Positions 18,094 to 27,477 of a DNA stretch of 64,000 bases are shown one piece after another. Under the pieces are notes generated by a model, which saw only the letters and a list, made by a program, of their open reading frames with translations, made no database searches and was not told the DNA's origin. Position 1 is the stretch's first letter. Each line of letters starts with the position of its first letter. The DNA is from Flavobacterium sp. GSB-24. Its GTDB lineage: Bacteria; Bacteroidota; Bacteroidia; Flavobacteriales; Flavobacteriaceae. Made by a program: the position numbers and the translations under genes. Location: assembly GCF_027924665.1 (NCBI RefSeq), contig NZ_AP027043.1, forward strand, positions 806,001-870,000. Direction: 5' to 3'.

Positions 18094-19875
18094 TTATAAA
18101 TTCTTATCCCCTCTTAACTCGCGGTACTTTTTTCTCGCATCAACAAAGTAAATACTGTCTTGATGGTTAAAAATTACCTTTTCATATAAAGGCTTGGCCT
18201 TTTCTGTATCTTTTAGTTCGTCGTTATAAATTTCAGCTGAGAAAAATAGCGCTTCATCAACGTAAATTCCGTCGCTGTGATTGTCAATAATCTGCTGGTA
18301 TTGGCTTAAAGCCAAAGCAAAATCTTTCTGGCTTTCGTAAACTTTTCCTAAACGCAATAATGTTACGGCTTCTATCTCTTGCCCTTTATAAGTTTTCAAG
18401 ATATTCTGAAACTGCGTTATCGCTTCTTGTTTTTTATTCTGATAAATTAGAAAATCTCCTTTTGCAAATTGTTTCAATGCTACTTGAGTCGAATCTGCAG
18501 CGGTATTATCATTAATTAAAAGAAAATATTCTAAAGCGTCATTGGCAATTAACTGCGTATTGGCTGCCTTTAGTTCTTTAAATTGTTTATTTGCCCATTC
18601 AAAATCACCTTTGTAATAACTTGTTTTGGCTGCTTTTAAACTGGCTTCGTGCGCCATTACATCATTCTTTAAATCCAATTGAATCTGTGAATAATAGATA
18701 AGCGCCTGATTGTATTTTTCTTCCAAAAGCAGAATATCTGCCAGCTCCATTTTGGCATCGGCTTTTTGATATTCGTTTAAATTTAATTCTAAAGCCTTTT
18801 TGACAACTGCCTTTCCTTCTTCAGGTTTTTTTAAATTAAAAGCTAGAAAATGTGCCTGAATAAGCTGCAAAGATAAACTAAAAGGATTGATTTCGTAAGT
18901 TGCCAACAATTGCTGCAATTCCTGATTGATGGCTGGATAATCTTTTTCCTGAGCGTTATCAATCTTAATCTGCATCAAATAAGCATTCGATTGAATCAAT
19001 AAATCTAAATCTTTGGTGTTTTGAAGAATGAAATTCAGAATTTCTACAGCCGTTTCATCATCGTCTTCATTCATCGCAAACTGACTCAAATTGACAATAC
19101 TCATCAATGATTCTGGCTCACGTTTGTAAATTGCTTTTTCTTGAATAAATGCTTTTCCGAATTCTTTCTGCTGTACATAAAACCAGCTTAAGTAATGGTT
19201 CCAGAAAACGTCTTGATCTTTTTGGGTTTTCAAGATTAAAGCTTTTCGCATGGCATCTTTAAAAGCCGTATTATCCGTTTCACCATTCATAAATCGGGAC
19301 AATTGCGTCTGGATCAAATTGGTATTCTGCGGATTTGTAAAAGATTCTGTCAATAATAAATCGATCATTTGATCGGTTTTTCCTAACTGTCCGTACAACA
19401 TTCCAATTTGAAAATTGAAATTGAAATTGGGCTGAATCTGCATTGCGGTTTGATAGGCTTTTAAAGCATATTCTAACAATACTTTCTTCTCAAATGAATT
19501 GGCAACTCCGTAAACATCATTTGGATTTACTTTTATTTTTTCAATTGCCTGTTCGTAATAATTTTTGGCTTTCGAATCGTTTTTCTGCAATTGAAAATTA
19601 TAGCCTAATTCAACTAAAAAAACACCTTGTTTATAGCGATTGTAACGCTCTTGAATTGCTTTTTCGGCATTGGCAAACTGCTGTAATTGCTGGTAACAAT
19701 CGACCACTCTTAAAAAATACTGAGTATTGGAAGGCGAACTTTTTAAAAGCTCTTCGTAACTAATTTTGGCTTTATCGAAATCACCTTTGTCGTAATAATA
19801 TTGGGCTAATTGTTCATTTTGTGCGAATGAAAAAGTAGACCATAGTAAAACAATATAAATGAAGATGTTTTTCAT
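18094..19875 (-). CDS. Exported tetratricopeptide-repeat protein
   Basis: A 593-residue protein with a cleavable signal peptide (ending about LLWSTFSFAQ) and TPR repeats through most of its length, for example YDKGDFDKAKISYEELLKSS at the start and YKGDFEWANKQFKELK and LGKVYESQKDFALALSQYQQ near the end. It should be periplasmic or on the outer-membrane inner face, acting as a protein-protein scaffold. No catalytic domain is seen. The lgt gene lies about 30 bases upstream on the same strand, suggesting co-transcription with lgt. Confidence 0.88.
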   Translation of the reverse strand: MKNIFIYIVLLWSTFSFAQNEQLAQYYYDKGDFDKAKISYEELLKSSPSNTQYFLRVVDCYQQLQQFANAEKAIQERYNRYKQGVFLVELGYNFQLQKNDSKAKNYYEQAIEKIKVNPNDVYGVANSFEKKVLLEYALKAYQTAMQIQPNFNFNFQIGMLYGQLGKTDQMIDLLLTESFTNPQNTNLIQTQLSRFMNGETDNTAFKDAMRKALILKTQKDQDVFWNHYLSWFYVQQKEFGKAFIQEKAIYKREPESLMSIVNLSQFAMNEDDDETAVEILNFILQNTKDLDLLIQSNAYLMQIKIDNAQEKDYPAINQELQQLLATYEINPFSLSLQLIQAHFLAFNLKKPEEGKAVVKKALELNLNEYQKADAKMELADILLLEEKYNQALIYYSQIQLDLKNDVMAHEASLKAAKTSYYKGDFEWANKQFKELKAANTQLIANDALEYFLLINDNTAADSTQVALKQFAKGDFLIYQNKKQEAITQFQNILKTYKGQEIEAVTLLRLGKVYESQKDFALALSQYQQIIDNHSDGIYVDEALFFSAEIYNDELKDTEKAKPLYEKVIFNHQDSIYFVDARKKYRELRGDKNL

Positions 19876-19905
19876 GTTTTTTTAATTTTCAGCCTGTATT
19901 AGTTT

Positions 19906-20766
19906 TCAGTTTTCAGTCTCATTAAATTGTAAACTGTCATTGTCAACTGTGACTTTTCGAGTTTTCCAAAAAATCAGAGCTAAACCAATTAATATAAACG
20001 GAATACTTAAAATCTGTCCCATATTAATAAGCATACTATTCTCAAAAGCTTCTTGATTTTCTTTAAAAAATTCAATTATGAATCTAGCTGAGAATAATAA
20101 AGTTAAGAAAGTTCCAAAGATTAATCCCTGTGCATTTCTAATTTTTTCCGATTTGTACATGTAAAACAGAATCCCGAAGATCAATAAATAAGCAAAAGCT
20201 TCGTACAATTGCGTTGGATGTCTCGGAATTAAATCATCTCTTTGAAAGACAACTCCCCAATTTCCATTGGTAGGTTTTCCGTAGATTTCAGAATTCATAA
20301 AATTCCCTAATCTGATAAATGTACCCGTTACAGGAACTGCAACTGCCATTTTATCTAAAAGTCCTAAGAATTGTACTTTGTATCTGCGGCAATATAAAAT
20401 CATCGCAGTAATAACTCCAATAGATCCTCCGTGACTTGCCAAACCTTGGTAACCCACAAATTGATAAACCCCTTTTATTTTCTGAATTGGCAAAAGGATT
20501 TCTATCGGATGTTTGAAAAAATATTCTGGTTCGTAAAAGAAACAATGTCCTAATCTGGCACCCAAAACGGTTCCGACAATTACATAAATCAATAAAGTAT
20601 CTAGGTTATCTAGCAAAAGATTCTCTTTCTTATAAATATTTCTAACAATGTAGAAACCTAAAAGAAGTCCGGTGGCAAAGAGAGCTCCGTAATATTTTAA
20701 TGGGAAACTATCTGTAATCCAGAAAATAACGGGATCAACGTTCCAGTTTAATATTCCGTTCTTCAT
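19906..20766 (-). CDS. lgt: Prolipoprotein diacylglyceryl transferase
   Basis: Lgt transfers diacylglycerol from phosphatidylglycerol to the lipobox cysteine of prolipoproteins in the inner membrane. The 286-residue protein has about seven membrane segments and the signature IRLGNFMNSEIYGKPT with essential Arg and Asn-Glu residues. RHPTQLYEA and the early GARLGHCFFYEP are also present. This is the first enzyme for the many lipoproteins encoded in the window. Confidence 0.96.
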   Translation of the reverse strand: MKNGILNWNVDPVIFWITDSFPLKYYGALFATGLLLGFYIVRNIYKKENLLLDNLDTLLIYVIVGTVLGARLGHCFFYEPEYFFKHPIEILLPIQKIKGVYQFVGYQGLASHGGSIGVITAMILYCRRYKVQFLGLLDKMAVAVPVTGTFIRLGNFMNSEIYGKPTNGNWGVVFQRDDLIPRHPTQLYEAFAYLLIFGILFYMYKSEKIRNAQGLIFGTFLTLLFSARFIIEFFKENQEAFENSMLINMGQILSIPFILIGLALIFWKTRKVTVDNDSLQFNETEN

Positions 20767-20772
20767 AAGTAG

Positions 20773-20857
20773 TAGTTTTTAGTTTTCAGTTACAGTCGCA
20801 GTTTTCAGTGACAATATCTAACTGTGACTGAAAACTGCGACTGAAAACTAAAAAACT
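20773..20857 (-). terminator. Long imperfect inverted repeat after serS
   Basis: Arms of about 32 bases built on TTTTAGTTTTCAGT and GCAGTTTTCAGT, with a 6-base insertion in one arm, start at the serS stop codon. It probably acts as the serS terminator but is much longer than usual. Similar AGTTTTCAGT text occurs at 19896-19916. Confidence 0.55.
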
Positions 20858-22127
20858 AGTTTATAATATCAAATCCGCAGTATGGGCGTAAAACTTCTGG
20901 AATTACGATTCCTTCTGGAGTTTGGTAATTTTCAATAATTCCGGCCAAAACTCTAGGAAGTGCTAATGAACTTCCGTTAAGCGTATGCGCCAATTGATTT
21001 TTGCCGTCTTTGTCTTTAAAACGCAATTTCAAGCGGTTTGCCTGGAAAGTTTCAAAGTTAGAGACAGAACTAATTTCTAACCAGCGGTCTTGTGCTGTAG
21101 AAAACACTTCAAAATCATACGTTAAAGCAGATGTAAAGCCCATATCGCCTCCGCAAAGACGTAAAACTCTGTAAGGCAATTTTAATTCTTTTAAAATATC
21201 TTTTACATGTTCTACCATTCCGTCAAGCGCTTCATAAGACTTTTCAGGGTGTTCAACACGAACGATTTCTACTTTATCAAATTGGTGTAAACGGTTTAAT
21301 CCGCGAACGTGAGCTCCGTATGAACCCGCTTCACGACGAAAACATGGTGTGTAAGCTGTATATAAAACCGGTAATTCTGTTTCTGTCAAAAGAACATCTC
21401 GAAATAAATTAGTAACCGGAACCTCAGCCGTTGGGATCAAATATAAATCGTCAATTGTAGAATGATACATCTGCCCTTCTTTATCTGGTAATTGTCCAGT
21501 TCCGTAACCAGAAGCTTCGTTTACCAAATGCGGCACCTGCACTTCATTGTATCCTGCAGCTGTATTTTTATCTAAAAAGTAGTTGATTAAAGCACGCTGT
21601 AAACGAGCTCCTTTACCTTTATAAACAGGAAATCCTGCTCCAGTAATTTTTACACCCAATTCAAAATCGATAATATCGTATTTCTTTACCAATTCCCAGT
21701 GAGGCTGTGCGCCTTCGTGCAAAACAGGAATATCTCCTTCTTGAAAAACATTCAAATTGTCGTCCGGCGTTTTTCCTTCAGGAACGATATCTGCCGGAAG
21801 ATTTGGTAATGTGTATAATTTATTGGTTAACTCAACAGCCAAAGCTTCTGCTTTTTCGCTCAGTTCTTTACTTTTTTCTTTTAGTGAAACTGTTTTTTCT
21901 TTTAAGATTGCTGCTTTAGCTTTCTCACCAGCTTTCATCAATTCACCAATATCTTTGGACAATTTATTAGATTCTGATAAAGTATTGTCTAATTCCACCT
22001 GTGCAGCACGACGATTTTCGTCTAATTGAACCACCTCTTCAACAACGCTTTTAGCATCGATATTTCGCTTTGCTAAAGCTTTGATTACTTTCTCTTGATT
22101 TTCTCTAATAAATGCAATTTGTAACAT
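20856..22127 (-). CDS. serS: Seryl-tRNA synthetase
   Basis: Class II aminoacyl-tRNA synthetase that charges tRNA-Ser (and tRNA-Sec), 423 residues, dimeric and cytoplasmic. The N-terminal long coiled-coil arm (about 25-105) is visible. It is followed by class II motifs: motif 2 as PCFRREAGSYG and motif 3 as NGSSLALPRVLAGIIENYQ. IPTAEVPVTN of the active site is intact. Normal length. Confidence 0.97.
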   Translation of the reverse strand: MLQIAFIRENQEKVIKALAKRNIDAKSVVEEVVQLDENRRAAQVELDNTLSESNKLSKDIGELMKAGEKAKAAILKEKTVSLKEKSKELSEKAEALAVELTNKLYTLPNLPADIVPEGKTPDDNLNVFQEGDIPVLHEGAQPHWELVKKYDIIDFELGVKITGAGFPVYKGKGARLQRALINYFLDKNTAAGYNEVQVPHLVNEASGYGTGQLPDKEGQMYHSTIDDLYLIPTAEVPVTNLFRDVLLTETELPVLYTAYTPCFRREAGSYGAHVRGLNRLHQFDKVEIVRVEHPEKSYEALDGMVEHVKDILKELKLPYRVLRLCGGDMGFTSALTYDFEVFSTAQDRWLEISSVSNFETFQANRLKLRFKDKDGKNQLAHTLNGSSLALPRVLAGIIENYQTPEGIVIPEVLRPYCGFDIIN

Positions 22128-22167
22128 AGCTTGATTTTTATAACTATTGTATTTTTTATAACGGAAG

Positions 22168-22194
22168 CAAATTTAAGGAAATGTTTGTTAACAA
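22168..22194 (-). promoter_or_regulatory. Candidate serS promoter
   Basis: On the minus strand, TTG then 16 bases then TAAATTTG, 41 bases before the serS start. The spacing is slightly short. Confidence 0.4.
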
Positions 22195-22285
22195 TAGGAC
22201 AAAGTTTATAAGGAAAACTGAAATCGCCTATAAACACCAAAAGCACTATAAAAGTGCTCTTGTTATTATTTCAAATCTCTAAATT

Positions 22286-23203
22286 TTACTCCAGAAAGCG
22301 ATGTCTTTCGTCTCTATGAAAAGCATATTCCCTGCCGTTAAACTTTAATTTTTCAGATTCTTTTTTAGTTTTCAGATTTATTTCTTCTGCCAAAGCTTTT
22401 TCTGAATCAGCTTCTACAGCTTCTTCATATGAAAAATTCTTGGTCACAATTAAGTCATAAAAGCCATTTGTTTTATGATCTCCAAAACTCATTCCTGTTT
22501 CTAAAGTTTCGATTTGATAAGTTCCACCTCCGTTAGAATCTCCATTTGTCATTCGAATTGGATATTCGTACAGCACTTTTTTAATTTCTTTGTCGGCTAA
22601 AGTCACCAATGTAAATTTCTGTTCAGAATATAGTACGATTCTGCTGCTTGCATTGGCTTCTGTATAAAAGGCAATTGCCGGCGTACTTTCATTTAAATAA
22701 ACCAAATCTTTTAAGATATGTGATTTCGAAAACCGAATTGCTTCATTATCATAATAACCTAAATTATCATCAAATTCTTCTGCGATTATACTTCCGTCTT
22801 CTCTATTTACGAATAAATATTTACGCTGCAAATAATTTCCTAAATCTTCAAACTCATCAGATTTCTTATTCTTTTTATGTTCAACAGTCGTAAGAACAAA
22901 AAATGCAGTTTTATCGTCGTAGTTAATAGAACTTGTTTTGTCTATTTTAATATTAGAATATTTGATTTTTAAGTTAGAAGCGACTTTAGAAAGCAGATTT
23001 AGATTTAATTCTTCTGAATCTTTGATATCATCCAGATTCTTAAAAACGAGTTTTTTAAACTGCTTTTGGTTTAAATCATTGTTCGTTTCATTTTGAGAAA
23101 GCAACTCCTGATTCTGAATTTCTGCTTCTTTAGAACTTTTTTCGCTTTTTCCGCAGGAAAGCAAAAACATCAAAACTACAATCGGAAGAATAGTTTTTTT
23201 CAT
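22286..23203 (-). CDS. Hypothetical lipoprotein, 305 residues
   Basis: The signal peptide ends at the lipobox FLLSCGKS (Cys17). The mature protein is Lys/Glu/Asp-rich with a low-complexity linker (residues about 20-50), then a beta-rich region. I recognise no family. The text shows no catalytic motif. It is monocistronic with a TATATTTG element upstream. Confidence 0.8.
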   Translation of the reverse strand: MKKTILPIVVLMFLLSCGKSEKSSKEAEIQNQELLSQNETNNDLNQKQFKKLVFKNLDDIKDSEELNLNLLSKVASNLKIKYSNIKIDKTSSINYDDKTAFFVLTTVEHKKNKKSDEFEDLGNYLQRKYLFVNREDGSIIAEEFDDNLGYYDNEAIRFSKSHILKDLVYLNESTPAIAFYTEANASSRIVLYSEQKFTLVTLADKEIKKVLYEYPIRMTNGDSNGGGTYQIETLETGMSFGDHKTNGFYDLIVTKNFSYEEAVEADSEKALAEEINLKTKKESEKLKFNGREYAFHRDERHRFLE

Positions 23204-23234
23204 AGGTTAATTATTTAGAAAATTTCGGGCACTT

Positions 23235-23242
23235 CAAATATA
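23235..23242 (-). promoter_or_regulatory. Candidate -7 element (TATATTTG)
   Basis: Minus-strand TAnnTTTG match 32 bases upstream of the 305-residue lipoprotein start. Confidence 0.35.
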
Positions 23243-23335
23243 TAATTTTCTTACAATTGATGATAAGAAAATTAAAATTTCAAAACCAAAATGCTAAAAC
23301 CGTAAAATATTAAAAACTAAACAGGATTTTAATAT

Positions 23336-23875
23336 CTAATCCCTTTTGATTTCATGCCCTACAAATTCTTCTAAAACTTTAAACATTTCTTCCACCGAAA
23401 GGACTTCTGTATCAGGATGCGATTTTAAAAATGCAGCATTTAATTCGACTAGATTTTCATCCAACTCAAAATAAGCATTATTGTTTAATAAATCACGAAA
23501 CGGACTTGCGACATCGAATTTTGCCTGCAAGAATTTACCCAGTTTGATATTGCTTTGTAAACGCAGTTTTCGGCATTGTTCTTTAAATAATTCCAAATGT
23601 TTTTCGGCGCCAATTAATGCCAAACCATCTTCTATCAATTCGTTCAATTCTTTATTCCAGCCTGAATCGTGCACGAATTTAGAAAAATTTCCTTCGGCGT
23701 ATTTTGAAGCATAAAAGTCTAAATAATAGCTCATCAATGCATCTTCGTGAATCAAATCATCGTCTATTTTTTCTTCACGCATTAAATTGATTACCGAGAT
23801 ATTCGAATTAACAACGTCTTGAGGATTTTCACTGTTTGCCGCAGTTTGTGAAATGATGATTTTACCGAATTCCAT
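23336..23875 (-). CDS. DMP19/DUF4375-like protein (tentative)
   Basis: A 179-residue cytoplasmic protein, mostly helical. The segment MSYYLDFYASKYAEGNFSKF followed by ELIEDGLALIGAEKHLELF resembles the DMP19 (DUF4375) pattern, in which an acidic dimer mimics DNA. That match is from memory and only partial. The protein is acidic overall. It stands alone, with no partner gene suggesting a role. Confidence 0.6.
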   Translation of the reverse strand: MEFGKIIISQTAANSENPQDVVNSNISVINLMREEKIDDDLIHEDALMSYYLDFYASKYAEGNFSKFVHDSGWNKELNELIEDGLALIGAEKHLELFKEQCRKLRLQSNIKLGKFLQAKFDVASPFRDLLNNNAYFELDENLVELNAAFLKSHPDTEVLSVEEMFKVLEEFVGHEIKRD

Positions 23876-24172
23876 TTGAGTTTGTATTTAAAAGATTGTT
23901 TTGCAAAGTTGCGGCAAAAAATTGAGATAAATTATATTTTTTTGGGTGTTTACTTTTCAACGCGATATGCGCCGTTTTTTTAATTTAGGGGAAATACTTT
24001 TTTCAAGATTATTTCATTTGAGGCACAATCTTTCACAAAAATTCACGTTATTTATATTAAATAAGGTGATAGGTTTAAAAAGAAACCATATTTAACGCAA
24101 CCATTTTAGAAAAAAATCATCTGTTTAATAAATAGAGCTTTACAGCAAAACTCTATTGCCAAAGCCAAAACC

Positions 24173-24622
24173 ATGAAACAGATTTTACTTATTTTAATGA
24201 TTCTATTTGCTCTCACAAGCTGCGAAAATGACGATTTACCGCAGTCTGATGTGCAATACTCATTGGTGGGTAAAGGAGATTCTTTTCCGAATGACAAAAG
24301 CGTCGCTCAAAGACATTTAGTTATTAAAGATGCTAAAACTTGGAATAGTTTAATAAACGAAATGGATGCGGCTAATAATTTAACCCAAGATTTGAAAGAA
24401 ATTAATATTGATTTCAATAAATATCAAATCATTGCAATTATTGACAAAACCCAAAAAGGCGGCGGACATTCTATAGATGTTGTCGAAATGTCTGAGAATC
24501 GTAACACTATAATTGTAAAGGTCGAAAAACTAAAAAACGGTGATCTTAGTTCTAGATTATCTAGACCTTATGACATTGTAAAAATGGCCAAAACAACCAA
24601 AAAAGTTGTTTTTGAGCAATAA
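24173..24622 (+). CDS. PrcB C-terminal-domain-like lipoprotein
   Basis: A 149-residue protein with a lipobox at ALTSCEND (Cys17). The mature part fits the PrcB C-terminal domain pattern: KYQIIAIIDKTQKGGGHSID, then a strand pair, and RPYDIVKMAKT near the end. In spirochaetes PrcB is an accessory protein of the PrtP protease; in other phyla the domain occurs in stand-alone lipoproteins of unknown function. No protease gene is adjacent. It is convergent with the membrane protein gene that follows. Confidence 0.7.
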   Translation: MKQILLILMILFALTSCENDDLPQSDVQYSLVGKGDSFPNDKSVAQRHLVIKDAKTWNSLINEMDAANNLTQDLKEINIDFNKYQIIAIIDKTQKGGGHSIDVVEMSENRNTIIVKVEKLKNGDLSSRLSRPYDIVKMAKTTKKVVFEQ

Positions 24623-24666
24623 TCAAAATAGTAATTTCTTTAATAATTGACGCTCATCAACGTTCG

Positions 24667-25233
24667 TCATTCAACATTAAACAATCTCAAAATATAAGAG
24701 AGTTCGTAAGCAATAAAAAGTACTACTAGAATACTATGAAATCTTTTATTATCGACTTTTATTGCCGCAAAACATAAAATAATATGACTTATAACCCGAA
24801 CAAAATATTCGGTTTGATTGTATAAAAAATAATCTCCACCTTTAATTGCTGTATCGATTATATCGGCTCCAAAACTTATCGCCAGAATCGAAAAAAACCA
24901 CTTCTTCCTTGAATAAAAATAATCTTCGTAACCTGTGTAATCAACCAAATCATCAGGATAAAGAATTGCACAAAGAAGATAGTAAATCAAAATATAGCAG
25001 ATGATGAAGAAATAATCTGCAAAATACCATTCGTGAATTAATTTCAGATTAAACTCCCACCACCAAAAATGAATCAGCATCAAGAAAACATAAAACACCC
25101 ATAATGCATGTACAAAGTAAAATTTCTTCCGTCCCGGATGCTGAATAAAAATTACGGATCCTTTTATGAGATGCGTTAAACTCAAACCCAGAATAATTCC
25201 GATAATTGATTTGACATGAGTTAGTTCTTCCAT
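24667..25233 (-). CDS. Hypothetical membrane protein, 188 residues
   Basis: About five hydrophobic segments and many aromatic residues (HFWWWEFNL, YFFIICYILIYYLL) show an integral inner-membrane protein. It starts MEELTHVKSIIGIILGLSLT, which I cannot place in a named family. No motif suggests transport or catalysis. Monocistronic. Confidence 0.75.
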   Translation of the reverse strand: MEELTHVKSIIGIILGLSLTHLIKGSVIFIQHPGRKKFYFVHALWVFYVFLMLIHFWWWEFNLKLIHEWYFADYFFIICYILIYYLLCAILYPDDLVDYTGYEDYFYSRKKWFFSILAISFGADIIDTAIKGGDYFLYNQTEYFVRVISHIILCFAAIKVDNKRFHSILVVLFIAYELSYILRLFNVE

Positions 25234-25345
25234 AAATAACAGTATTATTTATACCGAACTAAAATTAAATCAATTAATTTAAAAACAGGCGTTTAGAAAT
25301 AAAATTATTCTAAACGAGCTATCCAGTTCATCCAACTTCTTTTGA

Positions 25346-25380
25346 TAAAAAAAGCCGCATTTAAAAAAATGCAGCCTTTC
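25346..25380 (-). terminator. Terminator of the DinB-fold gene
   Basis: On the minus strand, AAAGGCTGCATTT and AAATGCGGCTTTTTTT form a stem with a T-run directly after the stop codon. Confidence 0.8.
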
Positions 25381-25386
25381 ATCTAT

Positions 25387-26523
25387 TTACTTCTTAATTT
25401 CTTGTGGAAGAGTTTTTTGTTGCGGTTTCTCTGGCGGAATTCGTTTCTTCAAAAATAAAATTTGACCTAAATGACTCGATTGATGTTCCATTACGTGAAA
25501 CCAGCAATATTGATTGGTCATATCATATTTTAACTGAACTTGGGCAAACCATGCATCGTCTCTTTTCTTTAATTCTTCAATAGTTTTGGCACGCACTTGA
25601 TTATAAATGTCCAAATAATATTGAATATCATGACCTTTAAATTCGTCACGTCCGCCTTGATCTAAATTTAAAGCGTTGTTCCAAATTTTCTTTTCTTCTT
25701 CATTAAAATCCCTGTTTTCAAAAGTAAAAACCTGATAGTATTTTTCGGCTGCAGCCAAATGCATAACCAAAGCTCCAATTCGATTGGCCTCTTCATCATG
25801 AAGATAATCAATTTCATATTGACTCATATTTTTAACCGTTCTTTCGACACGAGATTTAAGATCTTCCAGCATCGAAATCATGTCGGCAATCTTTGGTGAA
25901 GCTCCTTCAACATTTCCTATTCTGGCTTCGGGTCTTGGTTTAATGCCGCTTCCTTCTAATAATAAACTGCTTTTTCCGTCGACGCTTGATTTATCAGAGG
26001 TAATTTTATATTCCTTTACTTTAACAATAGCCTCTTTTGAAGTTCCTAAACTCCATTTCGGAATATCTCCATTCTTTACAGCAGTTTCAAAACTTGAATT
26101 TAAAACCGTTAAAGGTTCAAAAACACCTTTATCATTTTCAATCCATAATTCGAATTTGTCAAAATAGAATTTTCCGTTATTGATACAGAGTCCTCCAAAA
26201 CTCAATGATTTACTGTTTTTATCTAAAGTTCCTTCAACAGTATAAGAATTCCATTCTTTAGATTTTACAGGTCTGTCCTGCATATTATCAAAAAAACCTT
26301 CTTCATCATTTTTAGTATCAACTCTCGCCCAGACTCCAGCCCAAGCCGTTGGCTCTGTAGTTTCGGCTTTAACTGAAGCAATTACCTTAAATTTTTTCGT
26401 AACAGCAGTCTGAATATCAATGGTCTGATTGAAAGACGTCCAATCGCTGGATATCGTTTTTTGTGTTTGAGCATAACTGGCGCTGAAAAACAAAAACAAC
26501 AGTGGTATTATTAGTTTTTTCAT
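25387..26523 (-). CDS. Exported DinB-fold (YfiT-like) metal-binding protein
   Basis: A 378-residue secreted protein (signal peptide ending FFSASYAQ). The first half looks like a beta-sandwich of carbohydrate-binding type. The second half (about 215-365) is a DinB_2 four-helix domain with the three-histidine metal site visible as MHLAAAEKYY near residue 259 and HVMEHQSSHLG near 350. DinB-fold proteins often bind nickel or zinc and act as thiol-dependent transferases or hydrolases. Finding the fold exported and joined to a sandwich domain is less usual. The substrate is unknown. Confidence 0.82.
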   Translation of the reverse strand: MKKLIIPLLFLFFSASYAQTQKTISSDWTSFNQTIDIQTAVTKKFKVIASVKAETTEPTAWAGVWARVDTKNDEEGFFDNMQDRPVKSKEWNSYTVEGTLDKNSKSLSFGGLCINNGKFYFDKFELWIENDKGVFEPLTVLNSSFETAVKNGDIPKWSLGTSKEAIVKVKEYKITSDKSSVDGKSSLLLEGSGIKPRPEARIGNVEGASPKIADMISMLEDLKSRVERTVKNMSQYEIDYLHDEEANRIGALVMHLAAAEKYYQVFTFENRDFNEEEKKIWNNALNLDQGGRDEFKGHDIQYYLDIYNQVRAKTIEELKKRDDAWFAQVQLKYDMTNQYCWFHVMEHQSSHLGQILFLKKRIPPEKPQQKTLPQEIKK

Positions 26524-26601
26524 TTTTGGAAAATTAAAGTTGCAGTAAATGTAATATTTGTTTCTTTAAGTAATAACTTACTTTTGTAAAAAATAATGCA
26601 C

Positions 26602-26634
26602 AAAAAAACCGCACTCTAATAGAATGCGGTTTTA
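26602..26634 (-). terminator. Terminator of the CDGSH gene
   Basis: AAAACCGCA / TGCGGTTTT stem with a T-run on the minus strand, just after the stop codon. Confidence 0.75.
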
Positions 26635-26657
26635 AGATATTTTAACCTAAATGAATT

Positions 26658-26885
26658 TTAGTTGGTTTTCATTGGCGGTAAATCAAACGCAACAGAATCG
26701 TGTTCGAAATTATTTCTGTGTCCTCCATCGCAAAATGGTTTGTTGGCAGAAAGTCCGCAGCGGCAAAGTCCAAGTGCAGATCTTCCTTGTAAACCGTAAA
26801 GAACTCCTTCTGGATCCATGATTTCAAAATCCCCTTCGATTTTAATAGATCCGTTTTTATTGATGATTAATTTTGTCTTGCTCAT
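26658..26885 (-). CDS. CDGSH iron-sulfur domain protein
   Basis: A 75-residue protein with the motif CRCGLSANKPFCDGGH near residues 41-56. The three cysteines and one histidine ligate a redox-active 2Fe-2S cluster, as in mitoNEET. The fourth position of the usual CDG(S/A/T)H is Gly here, which is tolerated. There is no membrane anchor, so it should be soluble and cytoplasmic. The electron-transfer partner is unknown. Confidence 0.92.
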   Translation of the reverse strand: MSKTKLIINKNGSIKIEGDFEIMDPEGVLYGLQGRSALGLCRCGLSANKPFCDGGHRNNFEHDSVAFDLPPMKTN

Positions 26886-26975
26886 AAACTTGTTTTTTTC
26901 GAGTGCAAAGATTGCGAAATATATCTTTATTTATAAGCGGTAAACGTAGTTTAAACTGGTTCTATTTTAATTGGT

Positions 26976-27440
26976 TTTACCACAGAGATGCGCAGAGGTT
27001 TTCACAGAGATTCACAAAGTTTTTTATTGTTAGGGCGAAATAATCTAGCAAAGGCGCAGAGACGCAAAGGTTTTATTCATTTTGTCAGACTGAGCTATAC
27101 TGAGACTTCGGGAGAAGTCCCGCAAAGTTTTTTTGAATTACGTCCAGCTTTAGCTGGATGTAATTATAATAAGAACGCACTAAATTGGCTTTAGCCCAAA
27201 ACAAGCATTTGGCTAAAGCCATATAAATTAATAGACATTACAACCTCTAGCTAAAGCTAGAGGCAATTAATACTTAAAATTAAAATCCTTTATTATCCTT
27301 TTAATCTGTGGCATAAAAAAACTCTTCGCCTTTGCGAGATTAATTCGATTTACTTTAAAAAACTTAGCGAATCTCTGTATTTTTCTTCCCGTGACTCTGC
27401 GAAATTACGTGCGAATCTTCATGTAATATTAAAATCTCAA
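26976..27440. repeat. Repeat-rich intergenic island between the CDGSH gene and metG
   Basis: About 590 bases separate the two genes and hold no credible gene. The stretch contains CACAGAGAT and GCAAAGG short repeats, a degenerate TCAGACTGAGC element near 27080-27120, and three palindromes: TCCAGCTTTAGCTGGA (27143-27158), GGCTTTAGCC with GGCTAAAGCC (27187-27220), and CCTCTAGCTAAAGCTAGAGG (27244-27263). The right end also carries the metG promoter element. Confidence 0.7.
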
Positions 27441-27450
27441 ATCTATTGCT

Positions 27451-27458
27451 TATTTTTG
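27451..27458 (+). promoter_or_regulatory. Candidate -7 element for metG (TATTTTTG)
   Basis: TAnnTTTG match 19 bases before the metG start codon; no TTG at the ideal spacing. Confidence 0.4.
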
Positions 27459-27477
27459 CACTCAATAAAATTGAGTT

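Noticed and set aside
26988..27194. 68-residue plus-strand frame
   Set aside because: It is made of intergenic repeats and palindromes.
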